Part shown: positions 25,817-34,571 of the stretch, piece by piece
How positions within the stretch are numbered: the stretch's first letter is position 1
Layout of the letters: each line of letters opens with the position of its first letter
From: an uncultured Planctomycetaceae bacterium
GTDB lineage: Bacteria > Planctomycetota > Planctomycetia > Pirellulales > UBA1268
Length of the DNA: 40,861 bases
NCBI GenBank assembly: GCA_903951635.1
Contig: CAJBCV010000442.1
Location: forward strand, 1-40,861
Direction of reading: 5' to 3'
Notes under the pieces: model-generated
Told to the model about the DNA's origin: nothing
The model's database searches: none
What the model saw: the letters and a program-made list of their open reading frames with translations, nothing else
Program-made: the position numbers and the translations under genes

Positions 25817-26728
25817 ATGGTGATCACGGCTCAGACGGTCGGTCAGATCCTTGTCGGGGCCGTCATGTTCGTCGGCCCAATACCACTCACGATCTGGCTC
25901 CTCAAGAAGAAGGGCCACCGCCTAACCTGGGCGTGGTTGGCGGCGATCCCGATCGTCGGTTGGGGAGTTGTTTGCACGACCATGCTCCTGCCGAATCGGC
26001 AGCCATCTGCCGATGCCCCAAAGCCTCGCAGGGCCGCGGAAATCCCTCGCGAATTCGTCGTGGTAATGATGGTGATACTCGCGACCGTATGGGGGCAGCG
26101 TCTCGCTGGAGATGGGTGGCCGAGTCATTCGAATCTCTCGACGAGCGGCATCGTCGGCGCTGCGTGCGGGTTGGTGATCGGAATACTCATGGCGCGGGAC
26201 AGTCGGCAGGTCCGTGAGCGGCGTGAGGAGGCAATGCGTGCTGTCGAGGGAGGAGCGTCAACCGCAGCCAGCGCGGGTTCCTTGCCAGGTGGCTCGCGCG
26301 ACGTCATGGGGCTGGCGTTGGTGGCACTTCCGATGGCCGCCGGTCTCGTGGGCATCCTCAGCAGGCTCTTCCATTGGCCGGGAGTTGTCGCTGTTTGGGC
26401 CGCCGACGTGGCGATCCTGGGAACTTCGGCCATCGCGTACTTCGATCTCCGTGACCTTCTCCTGCGATCTCCGCCGAACCGCGACCAAGACACTTCGATC
26501 AACATCGATCCGGGCATGACGACCTCGAGTCTGGTCGGCATGTGGGCGTTGTGCTATCCCTTGTACTTCGCCAAACGACGGAGACTCGGCGCGACGAACT
26601 ATGTCCTGCCCGGACTGCTGGCGACCGCCATTCTGCTGGGCCCTCCGCTTGTGTCGCGCTGGCTCGACGGACGTGCCAGTACGGAATCAGCGTCCGGAAT
26701 GACGGAGTCGAGCGAACGTCCCAGGTAA
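25817..26728 (+). CDS. Multi-pass membrane protein of unknown function
   Basis: The 303-residue protein has about seven hydrophobic helices, beginning with MVITAQTVGQILVGAVMFVG and LAAIPIVGWGVVCTTMLL. Between the third and fourth there is a charged cytoplasmic loop (ARDSRQVRERREEAMRAVEG, about 126-145). No family recognised and no catalytic motif seen. Start ATG 25817 has GGAGAG three to four bases upstream of the usual position. It is isolated, with sparse sequence on both sides, so co-function with neighbours cannot be argued. GC at third positions is a little lower than in the flanking housekeeping genes, by eye only. Confidence 0.65.
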   Translation: MVITAQTVGQILVGAVMFVGPIPLTIWLLKKKGHRLTWAWLAAIPIVGWGVVCTTMLLPNRQPSADAPKPRRAAEIPREFVVVMMVILATVWGQRLAGDGWPSHSNLSTSGIVGAACGLVIGILMARDSRQVRERREEAMRAVEGGASTAASAGSLPGGSRDVMGLALVALPMAAGLVGILSRLFHWPGVVAVWAADVAILGTSAIAYFDLRDLLLRSPPNRDQDTSINIDPGMTTSSLVGMWALCYPLYFAKRRRLGATNYVLPGLLATAILLGPPLVSRWLDGRASTESASGMTESSERPR

Positions 26729-27135
26729 CGGCGTCTCCCGAAATCCCCCACAAGCACGTGGCCCTACGGCTGAGAGAAAAGGACGATCGGTTTCCCAGCT
26801 CTCGATCTCGTGCCTCCGAAAACCCGGGTTTCCACCGCTTCGGATGACGGCGAGAGGCGCTTCGACGCACGGGGGCAAAGCAACGCGTATCGCTCTGATG
26901 TGCGGCCCAGTGACCCGCGAGTGCGGCACCGAGACGGCCAAGACCCTCCCGACCCGAGGGCTTGTGGTGGACAAGCGATGGAACGGACCCAGCAGGCCGA
27001 CGAGCCATGCTGCCACCCTCCGGCAATCAATGGGGACTGACCCCATTCATTGACCCCATGAACTGGGATTCCCGAAGGCACCACCGCCAAACGGCGGGTA
27101 TCCGAAACTCTTACGAACCAAGACCTTCCAACCAG
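26729..27135. other. Intergenic region without genes (407 bp)
   Basis: No supportable gene. Short ORFs on both strands lack recognisable domains. The notable element is a small REP-like hairpin near its right end (27029-27047). Confidence 0.4.
27029..27047. repeat. REP-like palindrome (GGGG-ACTGA-CCCC)
   Basis: AATGGGG (27029-27035), loop ACTGA, CCCCATT (27041-27047) form a 7-bp stem. A direct repeat TGACCCCAT follows (27038-27046 and 27051-27059). The sequence resembles short palindromes mobilised by RAYT/IS200-like transposases in many bacteria; no transposase is present here. Confidence 0.35.
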
Positions 27136-27210
27136 TCGGGGCGACAGGATTTGAACCTGCGACCTCTTGACCCCCAGTCAAGCGCGCTAGCCAGGCTGCG
27201 CCACGCCCCG
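27136..27210 (-). tRNA. tRNA-Pro (anticodon GGG)
   Basis: Read on the minus strand, the 75-base gene starts CGGGGCGTGGCGCAGCCTGG, which pairs with CGCCCCG at the 3' end in a 7-bp acceptor stem. The anticodon arm is CTTGA-CTGGGGG-TCAAG, so the loop places GGG at positions 34-36, reading CCC/CCU proline codons. The T arm with GGTTCAAATCC is intact. The CCA end is not encoded (the bases after the discriminator A are CTG). Confidence 0.95.
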
Positions 27211-27300
27211 AATCCGCCGACAAGCACGCGCAGCTCTCGCTTCTCGGCCCGACGACCTGCACACTATCGCACAAACACCCCCAGCCAGCAACACGTCCCC

Positions 27301-27366
27301 GCCCAGCCCCCGCCCAGCCCCCGCACAGCCCCCGCACAGCCCCCGCCCAGTCGCCGCCCAGTCGCC
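27301..27366. repeat. Tandem array of six 11-bp repeats
   Basis: Six exactly consecutive 11-base units fill these 66 bases: two of GCCCAGCCCCC, two of GCACAGCCCCC and two of GCCCAGTCGCC. They lie between the tRNA and pyrF, about 70 bases before its start. The pairwise grouping suggests step-wise duplication or slippage. Any regulatory role is unknown. Confidence 0.8.
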
Positions 27367-27436
27367 TTTCAAAGGCTCACAAACCAGAGCCATTGCCCCC
27401 ACCCACTCCCCGAAACCTGAGCCACACGACCACGCC

Positions 27437-28429
27437 ATGGCCGCCACACCAAGCCCTCAGCCCAGCCCGACCCCCGTCACGCTCCCCCACACCCTCCCCT
27501 TCTCGACGCGGCTCGCCAATGCCATCCGCACCAAGCGCACCCCGGCCTGCGTCGGCCTCGACCCGCGCCGCGAGTCCCTCCCCCCGGCCCTCGGCGCCGC
27601 CGGCATCGATGACCCCGTGGCCCTCGCCAAGCTCTCCGCGAGCTTCTGCCGGGACGTCATCGACGCCATCGCCCCCCACATCCCGATCGTCAAGCCGCAG
27701 TTGGCCTGCTTCGAAGCCCTCGGCCCCGCCGGCATGACGGCGCTGGCCGACACGATCCACTACGCCCACTCCCGCGGACTCCTCGTCCTCGCCGACGGCA
27801 AACGGGGCGACATCGGCTCCACCGCCGAAGCCTACGCCGACGGCTGGCTCGCCGGCCCGTGGGCCTGCGACGCCCTCACCATCAACCCCTACCTCGGCCT
27901 CGACTCCATCGCCCCCTTCGTGACCACCGCCAAAGCCCGCCACGCCGGGCTCTTCGTCCTCGTGAAGACCTCCAACCCCGGCAGCCGCGACTTTCAGGAC
28001 CTCGAAGCCAACGGCTCTCCCCTCCACGAACATGTCGCCGCCGGCGTCGAACACCTCGCCGCCGATACGCTCCCGCCGGGAACGAGCGACGCCCCCGGCC
28101 AGCACGCCTACGGCCTCGTCGGCGCCGTCGTCGGCGCCACCTGGCCCAAGCAACTCGACACCCTCCGCGCCGCCATGCCGCACGTCTGGATCCTCGTACC
28201 AGGATTCGGCAAACAGGGGGGACGGGCCTCCGATGTTCGCGGGGCCTTCGACTCCCACGGCCTGGGGGCGCTGGTCGTCAGCGCCCGCGACGTGATCTTC
28301 GCTCACTCCCGCCCCGACATGAATGCGGGGCTCGCGGAGAGCCAATGGCAGACCGCCGTCGAACGGGCCTGCCACGACATGATCGAGCGGATCGCCGCCG
28401 ACACCCCCGCCGGAAAACTCCGCGACTGA
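27437..28429 (+). CDS. pyrF: Orotidine-5'-phosphate decarboxylase
   Basis: This 330-residue enzyme converts OMP to UMP, the last step of pyrimidine synthesis. The catalytic block VLADGKRGDIGSTAEAYA (117-134) contains the Asp-Lys-Asp triad D120, K122, D125, and KPQLACFEALGPAG (86-99) is the type-2 (longer) OMPDC signature. NPYLGLDSIAPF and VGATWPKQL are also family blocks. The N-terminal 20 residues are Pro-rich and probably not needed. Start ATG 27437; no Shine-Dalgarno is seen, and the coding start is preceded by a tandem repeat. It converges with the pyrophosphatase gene 19 bases downstream. Confidence 0.95.
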   Translation: MAATPSPQPSPTPVTLPHTLPFSTRLANAIRTKRTPACVGLDPRRESLPPALGAAGIDDPVALAKLSASFCRDVIDAIAPHIPIVKPQLACFEALGPAGMTALADTIHYAHSRGLLVLADGKRGDIGSTAEAYADGWLAGPWACDALTINPYLGLDSIAPFVTTAKARHAGLFVLVKTSNPGSRDFQDLEANGSPLHEHVAAGVEHLAADTLPPGTSDAPGQHAYGLVGAVVGATWPKQLDTLRAAMPHVWILVPGFGKQGGRASDVRGAFDSHGLGALVVSARDVIFAHSRPDMNAGLAESQWQTAVERACHDMIERIAADTPAGKLRD

Positions 28430-28448
28430 GCCTCCCCAGCCGCGTGCC

Positions 28449-30101
28449 TCAGGCCTTCGATTCCTGGATCAGCCGCGAGAGGAGCGGGAGGAGTTGCTTC
28501 TTGCGACTGACGACACTCTTGAGGGAATAGAGGCCGCGGTCGAGACGCGGATAGTTGATCTCCTCCCACGCCTCCGACTCCTGCGAGAGGAGGAGGAGCG
28601 AGCCGTTACTGACGACGTCGGTGATGAGGAGCGCGGAGAAGTCGAGCTTCTGGCGGCTCGCGAAATCCTCCAGGGCCTTGCGAAGCTCGTCCTTCCGCTC
28701 CCAGAAAAGATCGAAGCCGGTCTCCTCGATCTGCGAGATCGAGAACCGCACCCCCTGCTCCGAAAACTCCTTGCAATCCTCGCTGATCACCCCCGCCGGC
28801 GTGCTCGAGCGGAGCGCCGAGCCGATCTCGAAGAACTCCCGCGCGTATTGATCGAGATCGACCTTGCACAGCCCGCGAAGCCAAGCGAGGACCTCACGAT
28901 CGACGTCGGTCGTCGTCGGGGAGCGGAGGAAGAGCGTGTCGGAGATGATCCCCGACGCCATGCACAGCGCGATCCCCGGCTTCGGCTCGATCCCCGACGC
29001 TCGGAATTGCCGGGCGACGAGCGTGCAAGTCGACCCCACCGGCTCGTTGATGAAGCGGATCGGCTGCTGCGACTTGAGGCCACCGCCGAGGCGGTGATGG
29101 TCGAGAACCTCGACGATTTCGGCGTCTTCCGCCCCGCTCACCGCCTGGGCGAGCTCGTTGTGATCGACGAGGACGAGCTTCTGTCGGGGCGGATTGATGA
29201 GATCCGACTTGAACGACAGGCCGATGAGCCGATCGTCGTCGTCCACGACCGGGAACACCGGCTGCGGCGACCGCTCCACGAGCGACCGGGCCTCGACGAT
29301 GCTCGTCTTGCCCGGGACCGTGAGGAAGTCGGTGTCGACGACCGGATCGATGAACTGCGACGACTTGATCCGGAGCGTCGTGTTGACCGTGTCGAACGGA
29401 CTGATGATCACCGACACCCGCCGGATCTTCGCCAGCTCCACGAGGCCCGAGGAGAGCTTGAACCCGCCGGTCAGGACGAGCGCCCGGACGCCATGCTCGA
29501 TCGCCGGAAGCTGGATCGTCGGCCGGTCGCCGCAGACGACGATCAGGCGCTCGGCGGGAAACTGCTTCATCCGATCGGTGAAGCCCTCCGCACTCATCGC
29601 CCCGACCATGACGAGGAGTTGATCGCGCTGCTGCGGATCGAGAACGTGCTGAAAGCTTCCGCCGAGAACGTCGTGGATCTTCTGGAGGCAGGTCGTCACC
29701 GTCCGCGACTTGATCGAATCCCCCTCGTCATGGAAGAACAGATCCATGAGGTTCAAGACGGAGAGGACGCCGACCACCTTCCTGTCACCGCCGACGACCG
29801 GAATCGCCCGGAGATCGGCCCGCTGCATCCGCTGGTAGGCCTCGTGGAACGAATCCCCGAATGCGGCCGTGACGATCTCCCGCCGGCAAACGTCCTCCGC
29901 CGACGGCCGGACATCCATGACGATCCGCGGCGCTGCCACCCCGGCCCGATCGAGGACGTATTCCGTCCGCTTGTTCGGCGCGCCGCAGCAGGCGGCCACG
30001 GCGTCAGGACGGGTCGTCTGCTGGAGGAGATCGGCGTAGGCGATCGCTGAACAGATGGCATCGGTGTCGGGATTCCGATGCCCGAAGACGAGAACACTCA
30101 T
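28449..30101 (-). CDS. ppaC: Manganese-dependent inorganic pyrophosphatase with CBS and DRTGG domains
   Basis: This 550-residue family II pyrophosphatase hydrolyses PPi to phosphate. The DHH domain begins FGHRNPDTDAICSA (6-19) with metal ligands H8, D12, D14; further ligands are in VDHNE (312-316) and DHHRLGG (334-340); the C-terminal DHHA2 domain has the substrate-binding VSRKKQLLP. Between the N-terminal motif and VDHNE lies an insertion with a CBS pair (63-130 and 249-305) flanking a DRTGG domain (GDRPTIQLPAIEHGVRALVL then TGGF, 191-214). This is the architecture of CBS-PPases that are regulated by adenine nucleotides and diadenosine polyphosphates. It is 85 bases downstream of ndk on the same strand, consistent with co-transcription. 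All key residues are present. Confidence 0.95.
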   Translation of the reverse strand: MSVLVFGHRNPDTDAICSAIAYADLLQQTTRPDAVAACCGAPNKRTEYVLDRAGVAAPRIVMDVRPSAEDVCRREIVTAAFGDSFHEAYQRMQRADLRAIPVVGGDRKVVGVLSVLNLMDLFFHDEGDSIKSRTVTTCLQKIHDVLGGSFQHVLDPQQRDQLLVMVGAMSAEGFTDRMKQFPAERLIVVCGDRPTIQLPAIEHGVRALVLTGGFKLSSGLVELAKIRRVSVIISPFDTVNTTLRIKSSQFIDPVVDTDFLTVPGKTSIVEARSLVERSPQPVFPVVDDDDRLIGLSFKSDLINPPRQKLVLVDHNELAQAVSGAEDAEIVEVLDHHRLGGGLKSQQPIRFINEPVGSTCTLVARQFRASGIEPKPGIALCMASGIISDTLFLRSPTTTDVDREVLAWLRGLCKVDLDQYAREFFEIGSALRSSTPAGVISEDCKEFSEQGVRFSISQIEETGFDLFWERKDELRKALEDFASRQKLDFSALLITDVVSNGSLLLLSQESEAWEEINYPRLDRGLYSLKSVVSRKKQLLPLLSRLIQESKA

Positions 30102-30186
30102 GGTGGGGTCGCAGGGTGGAGAGCGCGGGCAGCAAAACGTCGACGGCGCCGAAGACGCCGCCGGTGGGAAGGTGCGGAACGGGCCT

Positions 30187-30648
30187 TCAGACCTCGCCGG
30201 GGGCCTGCGTCCAACAGGCGAGCGACGGCTCCCAGGCGTGGAGTTCGTCCGACTTGAAATAGATCGCGATCTCGCGCGAGGCCGATTCGGGGGAATCGGA
30301 GGCGTGAACGAGATTCATCTGCCGGCTGGAGCTGTAGTCGCCACGGATCGTCCCGGCCGCCGCCTTGAGGCCGCTGGTCGCACCGAGCATCTCGCGGACC
30401 ACCCGCACCACCTCCGGCCCGGCAAACACGCAACCGACGACCGGCGAGGCGGTGATGAACTCCTCGAGCCCGGGGTAGAACGGCTTGGAGACATGTTCGG
30501 CGTAGTGCTGCTTCGACATCGCGGGAGTGATCCGCAGCATCTTCATCGCCACGAGGCGCAGCCCCTTGTCGTCGAACCGGGAGAGGATCCGACCGAGCAG
30601 ACCGCGCTGCATGCAATCGGGCTTGAACATCACGAACGTCAATTCCAT
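30187..30648 (-). CDS. ndk: Nucleoside diphosphate kinase
   Basis: The 153-residue product is a nucleoside diphosphate kinase, which balances NTP pools by phosphate transfer from ATP through a phospho-histidine. The catalytic histidine is H115 in MNLVHASDSPES; TIRGDYSSSRQ (100-110) and VMFKPDCMQRGLLGRILSRF (6-25) are the other core motifs. The Gly of the usual KPDG is Cys here, and the Tyr/Phe pattern is otherwise normal. Start ATG 30648 with GGAG about ten bases upstream. It lies between the NUDIX gene and the pyrophosphatase gene on the same strand; the three may be transcribed together. Confidence 0.95.
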   Translation of the reverse strand: MELTFVMFKPDCMQRGLLGRILSRFDDKGLRLVAMKMLRITPAMSKQHYAEHVSKPFYPGLEEFITASPVVGCVFAGPEVVRVVREMLGATSGLKAAAGTIRGDYSSSRQMNLVHASDSPESASREIAIYFKSDELHAWEPSLACWTQAPGEV

Positions 30649-30814
30649 CGCGGCAAAACTCCGAGACTCGTTACGAGGAATGGGACAACAAAGGGGAGGG
30701 ACGGCCCACGGCCACAGCCTGCCTGGACCGCCAGAGGCGGAGGCACGGATCGTCTGGAGCCCCTCCTTGAAATACGACCTATGGAGGAGGAGTCTACGGG
30801 CTGCCGCGCGGGGC

Positions 30815-31267
30815 TCACAACCCGAAATGCCCCTCGGCATCCCCTGCTCGCAGCCCATTGATGAGAAACTCACGGTTGCCCTCGAGGAGCATCGGCTCGG
30901 CGAGAAGTTCCTCGAGCGTCATCCAATAGATCGCCTCGACCTCGACCGGATGAGGCACCAGTTCCGCCGCCGGATCGAGCTCCACCGTCCACCACGACAG
31001 CGCGGTTCCCCAGGGGGTGACACTCTGCCAGACGCAGGCCACCGCCTCGACGTCGGCCTGCAATTCCTCCCGGCACTCGCGGACGACCGCCTCCCGGTCG
31101 TCCTCACCCGGCTCGATATGCCCCCCCGGGAAACAGACCCGTCCCGGCGCGGCGACGGCCCGTCCGCGGCGGATGGCGAGAAACCGCTCCCCACGCCGCG
31201 CGATCGCCACCACCCCACGCTTCACCACAGGGGCCATCGCCGGGTCGCGTCGATCGGAAGGCTTCAT
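30815..31267 (-). CDS. NUDIX hydrolase
   Basis: The 150-residue protein contains the Nudix box GGHIEPGEDDREAVVRECREEL (about residues 49-70 when read in two halves, GGHIEPGED and DREAVVRECREEL), fitting GX5EX7REUXEE. It should hydrolyse a nucleoside diphosphate linked to some moiety, with Mg or Mn. The C-terminal half holds WTVELDPAAELVPHPVEVEA and the helix LEELLAEPMLLEGNREFLING. Start ATG 31267 is chosen; an inner start at the second Met (MAPVVKRG) is also possible. It is divergent from ftsH (192 bases apart), and upstream of ndk. Substrate unknown; nucleotide salvage neighbours suggest a housecleaning role. Confidence 0.9.
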   Translation of the reverse strand: MKPSDRRDPAMAPVVKRGVVAIARRGERFLAIRRGRAVAAPGRVCFPGGHIEPGEDDREAVVRECREELQADVEAVACVWQSVTPWGTALSWWTVELDPAAELVPHPVEVEAIYWMTLEELLAEPMLLEGNREFLINGLRAGDAEGHFGL

Positions 31268-31459
31268 CGGGAGACTCTTCTGGCCATCGAGCCTGGGCGA
31301 AGCCCCCGGCGGAGCCTCTTCCCTGCCGACCGGAGCCACCCCCTCACGGCCTGCGAAATGCCGACGGCGGGCGGGATCGGTGTCCAATCGACCCTCGTAG
31401 ACTACATTAAATGGCTTGCCGCCGAGGCATTCGACCACCGTCTCCCGCCGGAAAAGCCG

Positions 31460-33475
31460 ATGGACACGTCCCCCCGCGACAACGGTTCCAACTCCAACGC
31501 CCCCGGTCAGGGGGGCGGCAACGACGACGGCTTCCCGAAGTCGAATCCGGGGGGCAACCGGCCACTCGGTATGCCGGCGATCATCATGCTGGCGCTGGCG
31601 GCGCTCGCGTTGGTGACGATCGTCATCCGCGAGCAGGCCGGCCATGCCACCGCCGTGAGTTGGGATGAGTTCGTCAGGGAGGTGAAGGCCGGGAATGTCG
31701 CCGAGGTGCGGATCTCCGGTAACTCGCTCGACGGGCAGTTCAAGGCGCCCCTCGCCGGGACTGCAACCGAAGAGGTCGGAGGGGGTGCCCCGCGCACCTT
31801 CCACATCGAGATCTCCCCCTACCTCGGCGAAGGGCTCAGCGAGATGCTCCTCGCACACGAGGTGAAGACGACCGTCCGCCAACCGGCCGACGGCACCGGC
31901 CTTCTCCTCGGCCTCTACATGCTCGTGCCGCTCCTCCTCATGGCGGGCTTCTGGATGACCCTCCGCCGGGCCCGCGACCCACTCGGCGGCTCTGGGTTCC
32001 TCGGGGGATTCAGCAAGTCGCCGGCCAAGCGCTACGGCGCGAGCGACCGGCAGGTGACCTTCGCCGACGTCGCTGGCCTCGAGCAGGTCAAGGAGGATCT
32101 CAAGGAGATCGTCGACTTCCTCAAAGACCCGCGTCGCTTCCAGCGCCTCGGTGGGCGGGTGCCGAAGGGGGTGCTCCTCATGGGCCCGCCGGGCACCGGC
32201 AAGACGCTCCTCGCCCGAGCCGTCGCCGGTGAGGCGGGCGTCCCCTTCTTCTCGATCTCCGGCAGCGAGTTCATCCAGATGTTCGTCGGCGTCGGTGCGT
32301 CGCGCGTCCGCGATCTCTTCAAGACCGCCAAGGACGCCTCGCCGGCGATCCTGTTCATCGACGAGATCGATGCCGTCGGCCGCCATCGCGGCACCGGCCT
32401 CGGCGGCGGTCACGACGAACGCGAACAGACCCTCAATCAGATCCTCTCCGAGATGGACGGCTTCAGCCCGTCGGAGGCGGTGATCGTGCTGGCCGCCACG
32501 AACCGGCCCGACGTCCTCGACCCCGCCCTCCTCCGCCCCGGTCGCTTCGACCGCCACGTCACCGTCGACCGCCCCAACCTCAAGGCGCGCGTCGCATTGT
32601 TCCGCGTCCACACCCGGAAAGTCCCCCTCGCGGCCGACGTCAATCTCGACCGGCTGGCCAGCGGCACGGTGGGCCTGACCGGGGCCGACATCCGCAACCT
32701 CGTTAACGAAGCCGCCCTGTGGGCGACGCGCCACGACAAGGATGCCGTCGATTCCTCCGACTTCGACTATGCCCGTGACAAGGTCCTCATGGGGCCGAAG
32801 CGCGAGGAGGTGCTCGTCGGCCGCGAGAAGTCGATGACCGCCTACCACGAGGCGGGCCACGCCCTGGCCGCCTGGCTCCTGCCGGAAGTGGACAAGGTTC
32901 ACAAGGTGACGATCATCCCCCGCGGCCGGGCGCTCGGCGTCACGCAGCTGGTGCCGGAGGAAGACCGGATGAACGTCGGCGAGACGGCCCTGCGAAACCG
33001 GCTCGTGATGGGGCTGGCCGGACGTGCCGCCGAGAAGCTCGTGTTCGGGGAGTATTCCGCCGGCGCCGAGAACGACCTCGTTCAGTCGACACGCATCGCC
33101 CGACGGATGGTCGCCCACTGGGGGATGAGCGAGAAGGTGGGGCCGGTGGCCTGCCACGGCTCGAACGAGCACCCCTTCCTCGGCCGCGACGTCTACGAGC
33201 AGCGCGAGTTCAGCGACCACACCGCCCGCGTCATCGACGACGAGGTGACGCGGATCCTCGGCGAGGCCGCCGTCCGCGCGACGATGCTCCTCACCGAGCA
33301 GCGCGACAAGCTCGACCGGCTCGCGGCGGCCCTCGAGGAACGCGAGATGCTCGACGACACCGATCTCGTCGGGATCATCGGCCCCGCCGCCCCGCGCCGG
33401 CCGGAGGATCAGCCATCCGCCGCGCCCCTTCCCCCGCCGCCGCTCCCCGGGGCCGTTCCCGCCGCCCGCGATTGA
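31460..33475 (+). CDS. ftsH: ATP-dependent zinc metalloprotease FtsH
   Basis: This 671-residue membrane AAA protease degrades membrane and short-lived cytosolic proteins. TM1 at about 38-56 and TM2 at 148-166 flank a small periplasmic domain. The AAA domain has Walker A GPPGTGKT (242-249), Walker B ILFIDEID (297-304) and the second region of homology with [17 protein letters not shown] (349-365). The zinc site is HEAGH (463-467) with a further acidic ligand in [12 protein letters not shown]. The N-terminus is low-complexity (Gly/Asn), and the C-terminus ends in a Pro/Ala tail. Start ATG 31460, with a -10-like TACATT at 31403-31408; longer in-frame extensions upstream cross the NUDIX gene and are rejected. 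Confidence 0.96.
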   Translation: MDTSPRDNGSNSNAPGQGGGNDDGFPKSNPGGNRPLGMPAIIMLALAALALVTIVIREQAGHATAVSWDEFVREVKAGNVAEVRISGNSLDGQFKAPLAGTATEEVGGGAPRTFHIEISPYLGEGLSEMLLAHEVKTTVRQPADGTGLLLGLYMLVPLLLMAGFWMTLRRARDPLGGSGFLGGFSKSPAKRYGASDRQVTFADVAGLEQVKEDLKEIVDFLKDPRRFQRLGGRVPKGVLLMGPPGTGKTLLARAVAGEAGVPFFSISGSEFIQMFVGVGASRVRDLFKTAKDASPAILFIDEIDAVGRHRGTGLGGGHDEREQTLNQILSEMDGFSPSEAVIVLAATNRPDVLDPALLRPGRFDRHVTVDRPNLKARVALFRVHTRKVPLAADVNLDRLASGTVGLTGADIRNLVNEAALWATRHDKDAVDSSDFDYARDKVLMGPKREEVLVGREKSMTAYHEAGHALAAWLLPEVDKVHKVTIIPRGRALGVTQLVPEEDRMNVGETALRNRLVMGLAGRAAEKLVFGEYSAGAENDLVQSTRIARRMVAHWGMSEKVGPVACHGSNEHPFLGRDVYEQREFSDHTARVIDDEVTRILGEAAVRATMLLTEQRDKLDRLAAALEEREMLDDTDLVGIIGPAAPRRPEDQPSAAPLPPPPLPGAVPAARD

Positions 33476-33508
33476 CGCCGCGCCGGCCAAGCTTTCTTCC
33501 CCGCGCCC

Positions 33509-33844
33509 ATGACCTCTCCATCTCTTCCGATGCTCGCCCATTCCGTTTTTTTCAGGCTCAAGGATCGGTCCCCGGCCGCGATCGAGCGCCTCATCGCCGG
33601 CTGCCGCGAGCACCTCTCCGGCCATCCCGGCGAGGTCGTCTTCGCCGTCGGCTCCTGTGCCCCCTACGACCGGCACGTCAACGACCGCGACTGGCAGGTC
33701 GCCCTCCACATCGTGTTCGACTCGCACGCCGCCCACGACACCTATCAGCAGGCCGAGCGGCACGAGATCTTCATCGCCGCCCACGCCGACAGTTGGGAGC
33801 AGGTCCGCGTCTTCGATGCCGACCTCTCCGTCTGCGACACCTGA
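33509..33844 (+). CDS. Dabb family (stress-responsive alpha-beta barrel) protein
   Basis: The 111-residue protein has the dimeric alpha/beta-barrel signature: LAHSVFFRLKDRSPAAIERL at the N-terminus and WQVALHIVFDSHAAHDTYQQ in the middle, with the conserved HEIFIAAHADSWEQVRVFDA C-terminal block. Dabb proteins form dimers of this ferredoxin-like fold; several are stress-induced or act as small-molecule enzymes. Start ATG 33509, 33 bases after the ftsH stop, so it may be transcribed from the ftsH promoter. A shorter start at Met8 is possible. Its stop lies 7 bases from the stop of surE on the other strand. Confidence 0.85.
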   Translation: MTSPSLPMLAHSVFFRLKDRSPAAIERLIAGCREHLSGHPGEVVFAVGSCAPYDRHVNDRDWQVALHIVFDSHAAHDTYQQAERHEIFIAAHADSWEQVRVFDADLSVCDT

Positions 33845-33851
33845 GGCCCCG

Positions 33852-34571
33852 TCACACGACGCGGCAGCGCGACAGCGAGATCGCGCCGCCGAAGCAGATC
33901 GCGATGTCGTGACCGGGAAGCCGGGGACGCTCGTGGTAGTTGGCCCCCCACAGCCATCCGTCCGGGGTCTCGCTGAACACGAGCTTGAACGGCGACGCAT
34001 CGACGGCGCACTCGATGATCGGCGGATCGCCACCGGCATGCCCCTCGGGCACCGTGGCCGGGTCGGGGAGATTGACGTTCCAGAACTCCCCCGGCTCGAG
34101 CGTCATTCGATCGATCCGCGCCAGCACCTGGCTCACCCAGCGGCCGGCCCGCTCCCAGTCGATGGCGGCACTCCGCCCCCGATACTGCGACACCGCCAAG
34201 CTCCGGCGGCCGTGGAGCGCCGCCTCGCGGGCCGCGGCGACGGTCCCGGAGAGATGGACGTCGACGCCGAGATTACCGCCGGCGTTGATCCCGGAGAGAA
34301 CCCACGTCGGATCGGGGCAGAGCGTGGCCAGCGCCAGCCGCGTGCAATCGGCCGGCGTGCCGTCGATGCAGAAGCGTTCCGGCCCCACCGTGCGCACAGC
34401 CAAAGGCCGGTGCGTCGTCACCCGGTGACCGCCGCCGGAATGACAGACATCGGGCGCCACGACGACCATCGCCCCGCCGAAGCCCGCCGCGGCGCGCTCG
34501 AGCGCTGCCAGGCCCGGGGCGTCGATGCCGTCGTCGTTGGTGAGCAGGAGTTTCGGCTGTCGGTTGGTCAT
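33852..34571 (-). CDS. surE: 5'/3'-nucleotidase SurE
   Basis: The 239-residue enzyme dephosphorylates nucleoside monophosphates; SurE proteins are metal-dependent and act in survival under stress. The active-site block LLLTNDDGIDAPGL (8-21) carries metal ligands D13 and D14, with the conserved Ser in CHSGGGHRVT (43-52) and Asn in SGINAGGNLG. All conserved positions are visible. The start ATG 34571 overlaps the PNP stop by four bases (ATGA), so the two are translated in tandem. Length is near the family mean. Together with PNP it supports a nucleotide salvage/degradation operon. Confidence 0.95.
   Translation of the reverse strand: MTNRQPKLLLTNDDGIDAPGLAALERAAAGFGGAMVVVAPDVCHSGGGHRVTTHRPLAVRTVGPERFCIDGTPADCTRLALATLCPDPTWVLSGINAGGNLGVDVHLSGTVAAAREAALHGRRSLAVSQYRGRSAAIDWERAGRWVSQVLARIDRMTLEPGEFWNVNLPDPATVPEGHAGGDPPIIECAVDASPFKLVFSETPDGWLWGANYHERPRLPGHDIAICFGGAISLSRCRVV

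Noticed and set aside
28494..30050. 518-codon plus-strand frame opposite the pyrophosphatase
   Set aside because: Charged, low-complexity antisense translation; catalytic motifs lie on the minus strand.
30527..31459. Upstream in-frame extension of ftsH
   Set aside because: It crosses the NUDIX gene and its divergent promoter, and FtsH proteins start close to the Gly/Asn-rich segment preceding TM1.
30815..34039. 1074-codon minus-strand frame across ftsH
   Set aside because: Only the first coding part in the direction of 31267-30815 (NUDIX) is real; the rest is antisense to ftsH with no recognisable domain.
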